DNA of 64,000 bases from contig CM066319.1 in NCBI GenBank assembly GCA_033807775.1, positions 139,984,983 to 140,048,982 on the forward strand. The letters run 5' to 3'. Shown one piece after another: positions 22,185 to 32,180 of the stretch. Source of the stretch: Saussurea involucrata (taxonomy: Eukaryota; Streptophyta; Magnoliopsida; Asterales; Asteraceae). The notes under the pieces were generated by a model, which was not told where the DNA came from, ran no database searches, and worked only from the letters and a program-made list of their open reading frames with translations. Every line of letters begins with the position of its first letter. Position 1 is the first letter of the stretch. The translations under genes were made by a program, and so were the position numbers.

Positions 22185-24329
22185 TGTAAAGCATGTGTTC
22201 CGGTATGGTGTTACTTCAATTATTTAGTTATTTAATTGTTATGTTTTATTAGTAATAAATGTTTTTTTTATTATTATTGTTAGTTATCCTTCTCGTATCG
22301 GTTTGGCATTAACGGGGCTTGACGGAAAGACCAAGTGTGTAATATAGTTTAAATTTTAAGCAATTAGCAAAGGGTTGAAAAGTGAGGGACCAAAGGTGTC
22401 ATTTCAGGATTTTGGTTGCATGGGGGGTCGGCCCATAATGGAAACCGACCCATCCTCTTTTCGTTTTTCTCTTCACGTCGCAAACAAGGAAAGCACGATA
22501 AAATCCTATTTTCTTTTCTTCCTTCATCTTTGCTGCAGCCGTGAGTTACCACCGAGCACCCCATTCCTTTCCTTCTTTTTTTGCGGCTGCCGTGAAACCA
22601 CACACCACCATCAGCGCCGCCGCTGACTTTCTGCCGACGAGAGAAGAGAGCAGCGGAGGTGAGAGAGGGAGAGAGAGCCGTCAAGGGGGGGGGGGGGGGG
22701 GTGGAGGGAATCGAGGTCCCGTGTGACCGCCGTCGGGTTGTCGTCGAAGAGGTAAGCTCTCTTCTTTTTCTTTCTTTCTTCATCGTTTTCAACCACAAAG
22801 CCGCTACCGGCGCCGCAGCCATGGCTGCCGCCAGCATGACCGCCGTGCACCACCGGTCTGGTGGCTGTGATGGCGGGTCTGCGACCGTAGGATATGTGTG
22901 GGTGTGTGTGGCGAGAAGGGATTAGGTGGGTATCCTTTTCGTTGTTTCGTCGGAATGTTATACCGAATCACCACCACCGCCGGTGGTGGCTGCTGCCGCC
23001 GCCGCCGCCGACCACCACTGCCGGAGGTGGCAGTGGGTGGTGCTTGGGTTGTCCAGCCCTTATCGGCCCTAAGTCGCTAAGTCTAAACCTAAATGCGTAA
23101 ACGTTAAAACGAAATCATGTTGTCATTTTATGTGAAAATGTCCAATCTGTCACTGTTTTGTTCCATTCATAACTTTTCCGTCGTAGCTCGGTTTGAGGCG
23201 AAACTGGTGCCCACGGTTCACATTATGTGTCGGGCACATTTTTCGTGTTTTAGCGAAAACCTGGTTAGGCCTCTAGCTAGGTGCAAAAGGGCCGTTTTTG
23301 CAGCAGGTCCGAATCTGCCAGCCTTACGTTTCGATCTTAGAATAATCGTATAAAATCGTAGGAAAATCGTTAGAACGCGTATAATATGTCCCTGGAAAGC
23401 TAAGACCTAGACCCTCCTGTTTGTGGGATTTAATTCCTGGATTAGTGGGTCTAGGGAGGGCTAAGCAGGTCCCGAACAGACCTGCAGTTTAGGCCGAAAA
23501 GATGAAATGTCCTTCGTTTAATCTTATGTTTATGATTGAGGGTTGGGGCTTCGCGTTGACACTTTGTAACACTTCTTTAGGTGACGAGAAGTGATCTTGG
23601 AGTTGGCAAGTTTGTGTGGTCAGTTGGGAACTTCTGCAACGCTTTCGAGGTGAGTTCTCTCACTGCGTAGAATAGGGATTACATGTACATCGCGGTAGTT
23701 TCTGTGTACTAACTGAATTGTTGTGTGTACTGGCTGAATTGTGGTGCGTAGTACTAGGTTGAATTAATGTCTGGAATAAATGAGTGTTATATACATCTCG
23801 GTGGGACCGAGGAGTGGTGTACAAGTGTTGCGTGATCTCGGTGGGACCGAGGAATTGTGTACAAGTGTGGTATGAACTCGGGGAGACCGAGGGAAGCCTA
23901 CACGAGTGTTGTGTGAATTCGGGGAGCCGAAGGATACATGTGAAGGTGTTCTTGCATATGTTTGCTTGTACCTTTTAACTGCTTGTGTTGGTTGTGTATG
24001 TGCGGATAGGAGTGGTGTGTATATAATTGCTATCTGCGTATGTGTTTGAATTCACTAAGCTTCGTGCTTACTCTTTCCCTATAAATTACTGTTTCAGGTT
24101 CGAGTGGCAGTAAGGCGTGACGGTACACACTGGCGCGTTGAGACTTTCGGCAATTTCATTGTGATACATTATGTTTTATTATTTACATTTTCCGCTGTGT
24201 TAATTGGTTGGTTATTTAACTTAACGAGTTTTGGGAAAACGTTTGATTGGATTTAAATACTTATGGTTTGTTTAAAATAAAATAGTATTTTTAAAAGTTC
24301 AAATTTATTGTAATTTTTGGGACGTTACA
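22185..24329 (+). repeat. 5' LTR of E3
   Basis: TGTAAAGCATGTG...GGGACGTTACA. Notable sites: a G-run of about 17 at 22685-22701; donor-like AGAG|GTAAGC at 22752; GCAGGTC/GACCTGC hairpin near 23467; donor-like CGAG|GTGAGTTCTCTC at 23650; a hairpin array at 23797-23931; a CACTAAGC-TTCGT-GCTTA hairpin at 24053-24070; acceptor-like TGTTTCAG|G at 24097. Confidence 0.92.
23797..23931 (+). repeat. 40-bp tandem repeat of four hairpins in LTR of E3
   Basis: Stems at 23797, 23837, 23877 and 23918: CTCGGT/ACCGAG twice, CTCGG/CCGAG, then TTCGG/CCGAA. The last shows a paired change. The second copy is at 40106-40240. Confidence 0.9.
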
Positions 24330-24332
24330 AGT

Positions 24333-24344
24333 TGGTATCAGAGC
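24333..24344 (+). other. Primer-binding site of E3
   Basis: TGGTATCAGAGC, initiator tRNA-Met type, three bases after the LTR. Confidence 0.9.
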
Positions 24345-25119
24345 ACAGCTTGAGCGAATTAAACACATCTCGGTGTGTTTGAACTCAAGTTTGCGGCTAT
24401 GAAATTTTCTTTTAAGGTTTTTGAAATAAAAGAAAGGGAAAAATACGTTTGAGAAACGGTGATCGAGGGCGCAGTGTGTACAGTCAGCCGATGCCAAGGG
24501 AAAAGGTAAAAAACTTAGTGTATTTATTGCTTTCTAGAACATAGGAGTATGAATGCTAGATTGCCTGTGCTATTTACACTGTACTGCATGTTTGTTGCTT
24601 GCTAGTAGGAATTTATGCTAATCATGGTAAGTTGTTAAGTGAATGCCCTATAGGTTGTATGCAGTAAGAATCACATAGCCTTAGAATATCTGATTTAGTT
24701 CTATTGCGCAGCTCTTGTTTGAGTCCAACCGTTCTAGGATAGAATCTTGTATTCGAATGTCTATTTGACTTCACGCTGCATATGACTGGGTATTCGCGAG
24801 GCGACTCGTCATGGATAGTAGGAATTTCGTCGTAGCAAGGGTAGTGATTTGGGGTGAACTTCCTAGGGAGCTAGGAAGAGTGTGTGCATATGCTGGTATG
24901 GGCATATGGGTGTAGTTATCGGCGAGAAACTACTTGGACACTTCGGATGGGACATGGAACGAGTGATGATAGGTGTGGAAGGTAGTAGTAGAGCTCCTAC
25001 TATCGAAAACACGGGATCAATGCTCGAGTCGGGGAAAGTCACGAGGAATCCGAGGAGTTGAACATGAGCGTTGTTAGTATGGGTTATTATGTGCTAACAA
25101 CTCGTTGTATTATCTACCT
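24345..25119 (+). other. 5' leader of E3 with three conserved hairpins
   Basis: Aligned throughout with the leader of E4 (30168-30959). Stem-loops at 24859-24878 (loop GGAG), 24887-24908 and 24981-25004 (loop TAGAGCTC). The position of the gag start codon (about 25120) reads ATAGCC, so the initiator is lost. Confidence 0.75.
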
Positions 25120-27885
25120 AGAATAGCCATCACAAGGAGGAACAACAATAGTGAACCTACTAGTACATGTGTGTACTTGATTTGCTTTGATGTGATGATC
25201 GTTGGGGTAGTGATGAAGGTTCTAAACTAGTAGTCGTTGGAATAGAAGGACGATTCTAGTATTAATCACTTGGAGCGACGATAAGGATGATGTTTGTCTT
25301 AAATAGACCATTTCGGGTCAAGATGGATGATTGTGCTAGAATCATAGGCTTATAGAGCCGACTTTGATTTGAGGAAAAATCGTAGGGATTATTTGACATA
25401 ATTTCCCAACTTGCCCTAAGAGGTTTAAATGTCCGGATGACGATAGTGGACCGGAGAGGCATGGAGGAGTATGAGTCGAAACGTTGAATGCCGACTAAGT
25501 CATGCACCAAGTTTGTTTTGAAAATAAAAATTGCATTAACTAATTCTTGTGTTCCCAATCCTTATATGGATTGTGTTTTGGAATTTTAGGAAACGTTCAG
25601 CACACACAAGATTTCGAATTATGGTTTTGAAAGTGCATGAAACTGTTTTATCACGAGAGTTGCAAACGTTGTTAGAAATTGTTTCATTTTGTTATTTTCC
25701 AACGGTTCTTTCGGGTAAGATGATATCCGTGTTTTGTGGTGTTTAAAATGTTGGACAAGTGACTACGGGTTGTGACTTTAACGTTGGAACTCCTCCACAT
25801 ATGTTAGAGTTGAGACGGAAAGTTACATTCCACGATGTCTGTATAAAACTATTTTTGGTGATTTGTTTAATATGAGTTGTTAAACAATGTTGTTTTATGG
25901 TTTTACCGTGGAAAGAGATTTTGGGATTTTGGCGTCTCATTCACGATTTTGCTTTTAGCACTTTGACTTTGGGGGCACAATGTATGGTGCTATTTTATTG
26001 ACGTAGAGTCATTGAGTTCATTGAGGTTCATGAGTTAAGTTGGGCATTTGGTTCCACTCGAGATTTGTTGAGAAAGGTAATTTTATGCCATAAGGCGACT
26101 AAAAAGAAATGAGTTTGGAACTCTAGTGTCGCTTAACTTTTCTTTCAAAAGTTTGTGTTGCTAAGTATTTTATTGCAAATAGTTCAGTGTATGGATTGAT
26201 TCATACGTGACTTAAGTGATGCATGGAAGAATATTTTGGTAACATTTCATAATGAGTTGTTTGGTGCGCTTTTAGTCAGTTAAATGTTTTATTATCATTT
26301 CCATGAAAATGTGCTTTATCGACTTCGGGGTATGCATACTTGGGTAACCTTTGTTTCTTGACATTTTGATAAACGAGTTGTGCATGAAAATGTTTTAGTT
26401 CCTTCTTGTCGGAATGAAAGACCATTTGGTCAAATAAGTGTTTTAGTGTTGTGAATATCATGCATACGTTTTCAATGTGTTATATTTTGAAAATATAAAT
26501 GCGTAGATTGTTGACATTCGGTTAATTTAGAATTGCCGGTTATTTTTGGGAAATTAAAAACTTTTGCTTTGGAGGGAACGAGTATTTTGAGCATTTTTGA
26601 CAGATACATTTTTAAACTTTGGTGTTATATGTCCCAAGTACGAAATGTTGAGGAAATGCTTCGTGATGAAGATTTTAGAAAATTCCTTATGGAAGTGTTA
26701 CCAGTTTGCATGCCTACCCCGATTTAAGGTTTTATGATGTTTTAGTCGATATTTTCAAATGATGGAAACGAATTAGTTTTGTCTTTAAATTTGGAACTTA
26801 CACAAGTTATTTTGTGTTTTGATTGATGTGTAATTATGAATCGTTTCCTTGTTTTGTATAATAAACTGACGCGCACAAATTTTGATTGGTAAACTTTGTT
26901 CTATACCATTTGGATGGTCAGAAAATAATTTTGAGTAAATTGCCGTTTGGGCTTGTTTTGAAGTACGTGTGAAAATGGTTGCACACCGTTTAAATTGAGC
27001 AGTTACCTTGCGTGCATGTCATGAGTCAATCCATACCAGAACCGTGGTGGTTCGTTTTAAAGAAATTATTTATTACGTTTTGCGTTTTGTGAGTAAACTG
27101 AACTGCAATGGAACGATTTTCAACATGATTTTCCTATGTGGGACGAGCGTGTCCATTTTTGCGTAACTACCGACCTGGTAATAGTAGTTTTATTGCATAT
27201 GATCTTTTTGAGATGAAAAATCTTGGTGTTGAAAATATTTTGTAAATGATTTTTGTAAACCATTTGGGAAATGCACTTTTAAGTGTTATGTGTCATTTTG
27301 AGAATTATAAGGGTGTGAGTCCTTTGGGAAAACCCTTTTGTTTAACCCGTGTTGAGTTTTGGGGTTAATGTTGATTTAGAGTATTGTTTGCTTAAACATT
27401 GTTTAAACGCGTTTTTTTACCGACCTATGGGTCTAGCAAGCGTGGATCATTTTGCTCGGTTTTGACTTTGAGATAGTCATGGGTCAATTGCCCGGTTTTA
27501 ATGGCTCGGTGTGGAGTCTTGTTGATGGGTTGCTTTTGTTGCACTGTTTTGCATTTATTGCACGTTGAGTATTTATATGCTTGGGTGAGTGAATCATCCC
27601 GGGATAGGCATGTTGTTGGTAGATTGTATTGCATTGGATCCATAGGCGTATTAGTCAGTCGTTAGTAATGGTCGGTTGGGTATCTCGGGGTGGGACCCCG
27701 GTAATTATGTTTTATGACCTTGACTTTCCAGTAGGCACTAGGAGGTTATAGTATTGAACAGTTACCTGGGAGGTAGACGTCGAGGTGTATCCTCGATGCG
27801 GTGTAACTTGGCTTCGTAGAGCGAGTGTGGAAGATACGTCAACGGTGGAAGGTTGGGTATTCCACGCGTGTTGGTACTGTAGGCC
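25120..27885 (+). other. E3 internal filler, gag-pol lost
   Basis: The first few codons resemble the gag start of E4 (TRR...SEP), then similarity ends. The rest is T/G-rich, with stops in all frames and no domain that I recognise. It is interrupted at 27890 by E4 and resumes at 37798. Confidence 0.6.
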
Positions 27886-27890
27886 GAATA

Positions 27891-30152
27891 TGTAAAGCCC
27901 GTGTCCCGGTACGTTTATTTTTCTTTATTATTTATTAATGGCTTTAATATCGTTCCTTTTTAGTGAATCTTTTTAACGGGGGTTAGGCTCGGTTGACCAA
28001 AAATGTTAATATTGGAATAACTCTATTCAAATGGTAAGGAGTGGGAAAATGAGGGACTAAAAGTGGTTATGTGGCAAACTTTGCATGGGATCGGCCTTAA
28101 AGAAAACCGACCCCTCCCTCCTCGTTCTAATTTCGTCCCAAGCAAGAATTAAGAAAAGAAAAACCCTACCCCTTCCCTTTCCTTTTACCTGCTGCTGCGC
28201 CGGCCGTGCCACCCCAAAAACCACCGCGCGTCGCCGTGGTTTTTCCGCCGGAGAGAGAGAGTGAGCGAGGAGGAGAGAGCGAGAGAGAGAGAGGAGGAAA
28301 CGGCGAGCAGGAGGAAGCCGGGATCGCGTTACGGTTGTGGTCTCATTATCACCGTGAGGTAAGTCTCTTTTCGTTCTTCCCTTTTCGTTTCCCGTCGCCG
28401 GCCGCAAAGCAACCGCCACCGCCGCAGGTGGCCTAGGCCGCTGCCGGTGGTGACAGCGGTGATTCTCCCTCCCCACGGTGGTGGTGGTGCGAGGGTGTGG
28501 CTGTGTGCGGCGGTGTGTGGTCATGTAGGTGTGTGCGTGGTACGAGTTTTGTGGGTGCGATTACGGTGGCCGCCGGAGTGTCGCCGCCGCCGCTGTGCCC
28601 CACCGATGGGGGGTGGCAGTGGGTGGTGGCCACGGCAAAACCCTAAAACCACCCCTGGCGAGACCCTAAACCTCAGTCGTTAGAACCTTAAACCGTAAAC
28701 CGATCGCGAAGCGTAACCGTTTTATAAGTTATCATTTTATGTAAATTATAAGTGTGCTGTCCAGTTTTCGTTTGACCATAACTTCTCCGTCGTAACTCCG
28801 GTTGAGCCGAAACTGGCACCCACGCTTTGAGCTCGGGACCGAGTACGTTTTCTGTGTTTTGGCGGAAAACTGGTTCGGCCTCGAGTTGGGAGAAAAAGTG
28901 GTCGCAAGTTGTGCGGTTCGTCATTTTATGTGAAATTTCCTGGAATCTGCCACAGTCTTGCGAAGGCCGTAACTTTTTACTCGTAACTCGTTTTGAGGTG
29001 ATTTTGGTGGCCATAGTTCCCTATTCGAGTCGGGAAGGTTTTTCGTGTTTTGCCGAAAGTCTGATTTAAACCGTAGCTAGGCTGTTTTGGACTGTTTTTG
29101 CAGCTGGACCGAAACTGGCAGTTTCGGGTAACCGTTCGTATTTAATTCATAATTAATTATAGAAAAATCGTTAGGAGGCGTGTAATATATCCTCGGAAAG
29201 GTATTTCAGGGCACTTTTCAACCGCGTAATAAATCGGAGTTTTTTTCTGGAGTTTTAGTGGTCAAATCAGGTCCCGAACAGACCTGTTCGGTATGACCGA
29301 AAGTTAGTTTTAGTGATAGTTTGGGGTGTGTCGCGTCGTGGGGTCCGGGTCTCGTATTGACGTATTGTATCGTACGTTTAGGTGCCGGAAAGTGATCGTC
29401 GTTGTGTGGAGCTACTTACTATATTTTTTTGCTAGGCGCGCACCCGAGGTGAGTTCTCTCACTACAATTAATTAATAGTTGTTTATTATTACTGTAGCAC
29501 GTGTGTGATAATTATATGCGGGATTGTTGGGGGCTAGATAGTGGGACGTCTAGTTAACATTATGTGCTACATTATTCGGCGGGGCCGAGTCCCGACGGGG
29601 ACGGAGGTGTTTTACGCAGTAGGCGTAAAAGGGGCGTTTACGCGGTAGGCGTAAAAAGGATGTCACACGCAGTAGGCGTAAAACGGGTGTTTCCTGCAGT
29701 AGGCGGAAACGTGCGGCGGGGCCGTAGACCCGACATCCGCCCGGGAATTTTGTTATGTGGTGGTTATTATACTTGTTCATGATTTGTTCGTAGACTTGTA
29801 GGTGGTGGTGTGATCCTCTTTGCTTTAGGGGTAATATGAGATAACCATTGTTAATTGTTGTGTTTGAATTCACTAAGCTTCGTGCTTACCCCTCCCAATT
29901 TACAGTGGCTGCAGGTATAAGTGGTACGAAGGCATGACTGGCACACACTGACGCGCAAGATGGATGGGTCGAAGGATTTGCTTATTAAACATTTTCCCGT
30001 TATTGAATAAACAATTTAATTTCCGCTGTTGACTTGTGTTTTAATAACGCTCGTGGTTAGAATTATTATTTTGGGTTTAATAAATGGAGACTTATTATTA
30101 AATATGCGCGTTTAAAAATTTTTAAATTTTCTTGAAATTTTGGGGCGTTACA
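27891..30152 (+). repeat. 5' LTR of E4
   Basis: TGTAAAGCCCGTG...GGGGCGTTACA, 2262 bp. GC-rich centre 28090-28650. Donor-like GAG|GTAAGT at 28359 and CGAG|GTGAGTTCTCTC at 29449, a hairpin array at 29575-29745, CACTAAGC-TTCGT-GCTTA at 29871-29888 and acceptor-like TTTACAG at 29905. Short open frames here on either strand are GC-rich chance. Confidence 0.95.
29575..29745 (+). repeat. Tandem hairpin array in LTR of E4
   Basis: GTCCC/GGGAC (29589-29602), TTTTACGC/GCGTAAAA (29610-29630), TTTACGC/GCGTAAA (29637-29655), ACGC/GCGT (29667-29679) and GTTTCC-GC/GC-GGAAAC with one bulge (29689-29710). The middle units share the loop R-GTAG. A second copy is at about 37215-37385. Confidence 0.88.
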
Positions 30153-30155
30153 ACT

Positions 30156-30167
30156 TGGTATCAGAGC
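30156..30167 (+). other. Primer-binding site of E4
   Basis: TGGTATCAGAGC, initiator tRNA-Met type. Confidence 0.92.
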
Positions 30168-30959
30168 ACAGCTTGAGTGAATCAAACGCACCTCGGTGTG
30201 TTGGGTCTCAAGTTGCGGCTGGGAAATTTTCAAATACTTTCTTAAATCTTTTTAGAAATAAAAGGAAAAGTAAAAACCCGTTCGAGGAACGGTGATCGAG
30301 GGCGCAGTGTGTACAGTCAGCCGGAGCCAAGGGAAAGGTACAATGCTTAGTGTTTTCTCATTTTATCGCTTTCTAGATCCTAGGGCATGTATGCTAGATT
30401 GCCTGAGGTTGACACTATGCGATACGTTGGATTACTTGCTATTATGATTTTCTTGCTAATTGTAGTAGGTTTCTAAGTAGGTGCCCTTTAAATCGTATGC
30501 GGCAAGAGGCTAATAGCCTTAGAATATTCGATATAGTTCTATTGCGCAGCTCTTGTTTGAGTCCAACCGTTCTAGGATAGAATCTAGTATTCGAATGGCT
30601 ATTTGTCTTGCACTGCATATGATTGGGTATTTGCGCGGCCACTCATTATGATTAACAGGGTTTTTATAGTAGCGAGGGTAGTGGGTGGAATATAATTCCT
30701 AGGGAGCTAGGAAGGGTGAGTGCATATGCCGGTGCGGGCATATGTGTTGAGTTGCGGCGAGAACTACTTGGACCCTCGGGATGGGACACGAAACGGGTAA
30801 TGATAGGTGTGGAAGGTAGTAGTAGAGCTCCTACTACCGGAAGCACAGGATCAGTGCTCGGGTCGGGAAAGTCACGAGGAATTCAAGGAGTTGAGCGTAT
30901 GTGTTGATAGTGTGAGTTATTAGCTGATAATAACTCTTTGAATTTCTCCTTCTTATAGA
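30168..30959 (+). other. 5' leader of E4 with three conserved hairpins
   Basis: Stem-loops TTCCTAG-GGAG-CTAGGAA (30696-30713), CATATGCC-GGTGCG-GGCATATG (30723-30744) and GGTAGTAG-TAGAGCTC-CTACTACC (30815-30838). The last loop holds the palindrome GAGCTC. The gag ATG follows at 30960. Confidence 0.8.
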
Positions 30960-32180
30960 ATGGTCAACACTAGGAGACGCGGTGAGGCTGAGCCGAGGGC
31001 TGAAGCCGGGATCACTGAGGAGCGGATCCAAGAGATGATTGCAAATGAGGTTGCACGAGCTGTTGGGGATGCAATTCCCGAGATTATCACCGCGATTCAG
31101 AATCAACTGGTGACCCTAGTGGAGGAGCGGTTTGCAGCGATGCCGCCGCCTGTTGGGGGACAGCCCCGTGCCCGAGACTTCCAGTATCGGGACCTTTCTG
31201 CCTGCTCTCCACCAGAATTCAAGGGTGACTCTAACCCTATCGTTAGCATGCGCTGGATATCCGACATGGAGTGCGCTTTTCTGACAAGCGGCTGTCCGGA
31301 TAACTTGAAGGTTCGATTTGCAGTGAATCTACTTCGCGAGGGAGCGAAAGACTGGTGCGCCACGGCATTGACTCTGGCCGAGCGTACCACTCTTACTTGG
31401 GACGAGTTCGTTGTTCGTTTCCGTGCTGAGTACGTGCCGCCGATAGAGATGGAAAGAATAGCGAAGGAGTTCTTGGAGCTGAACCAGACCACGGAGACCA
31501 TAAAGGAGATGAACAAGAAGTTTACCGAAATGGCGCTATTCTGTCCCCAATATGCGGCCTCAGAAGAAATGAAGATGGCGAGGTACAAGGACATGCTTCG
31601 GACCGAGATCCGAGAAATTGTGAGCGCAGTGCAACATCCTTCGCTGTCGGCTATGATGGATGCAGCGCGGAGAAGAGAGTTAGAGTTGGAGACCCAAGCG
31701 AAGAAGAGGAAGGCGGCACAGGCAGTGACGCCTATCTCTGCAGTGCCGAAGAAATCGAAGTTTGTTGATTCTCGTGGGCACACGAAGAGTAGCGGTTCTA
31801 AGGCCCGGGATGTGAGTGGTAGAAGATCTGATGCATGTTACAAGTGTGGGCAGCCTGGCCATCTCAGTAGAGATTGCAGGTCGCCACTGATGTTATGTTT
31901 CGGCTGTAAACAGGCTGGCCATGTGAAGGCCAACTGCCCGAATGCTAGGGCAACTGATGGGGGTGGTGCACAGAGGGCTCCTGCGAATGCCCCGCTGCGC
32001 ATCACCGACGGCCGTACGGGTCAGCCCGGGACGGAGGCGGCCCGAGGGAGAGTCCACCAGCTGAAGGTGGAGGAGGCGCAGGCGACGCCTAAGGTGGTGA
32101 CAGGTATGTTTCATCACTCTTTTCTTTTGTCTTTCCTTTTCATGCCCTGTGTTTATGTATTGTTATTCTTTATATATTAG
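30960..32180 (+). CDS. gag: E4 Gag (unspliced form)
   Basis: 406 codons from ATG 30960 to the TAG at 32178-32180. Residues about 75-230 form the retrotransposon-gag core (CSPPEFKGDSNP, RWISDMECAF, LTWDEFVVRFRAEYVPP). Two zinc knuckles are near 290-330: CYKCGQPGHLSRDC and CFGCKQAGHVKANC. The last 25 codons are intron sequence and encode a strongly hydrophobic tail, ending in the TAG of the 3' splice site. If spliced at 32103, Gag continues in frame into protease. Confidence 0.9.
   Translation: MVNTRRRGEAEPRAEAGITEERIQEMIANEVARAVGDAIPEIITAIQNQLVTLVEERFAAMPPPVGGQPRARDFQYRDLSACSPPEFKGDSNPIVSMRWISDMECAFLTSGCPDNLKVRFAVNLLREGAKDWCATALTLAERTTLTWDEFVVRFRAEYVPPIEMERIAKEFLELNQTTETIKEMNKKFTEMALFCPQYAASEEMKMARYKDMLRTEIREIVSAVQHPSLSAMMDAARRRELELETQAKKRKAAQAVTPISAVPKKSKFVDSRGHTKSSGSKARDVSGRRSDACYKCGQPGHLSRDCRSPLMLCFGCKQAGHVKANCPNARATDGGGAQRAPANAPLRITDGRTGQPGTEAARGRVHQLKVEEAQATPKVVTGMFHHSFLLSFLFMPCVYVLLFFIY
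32104..32180 (+). other. 77-bp spliceosomal-type intron between gag and protease
   Basis: Begins GTATGTTT, is T-rich throughout and ends ATATATTAG. Removing it joins V-T-G to T-F-L in frame, matching the uninterrupted VVTGTFLINS of the related B and C2 elements. Its length is not a multiple of three, and it contains the gag stop. AGGTA is repeated at both edges (32102-32106 and 32179-32183). Confidence 0.8.

Noticed and set aside
22364..23353. Open frames on both strands in the E3 LTR (also 38675-39663)
   Set aside because: Repeated in both LTR copies, low complexity, with frame-breaking length changes in the G-run; not genes.
23797..23931. CRISPR-like regular array
   Set aside because: Plant retrotransposon LTR; units are contiguous tandem repeats without unique spacers.
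24333..24344. tRNA gene at the initiator-Met-like sequence
   Set aside because: Only the 12-base primer-site complement is present; there is no tRNA body.
28057..28633. Long open frames on both strands in the GC-rich centre of the E4 LTR (also 35808-36323)
   Set aside because: They lie wholly in the LTR, are H/P/T/R-rich in a way that follows base composition, and match no domain.
31103..31783. 226-codon minus-strand frame opposite E4 gag
   Set aside because: Shadow of gag codon usage; no domain, no promoter, not kept in relatives.
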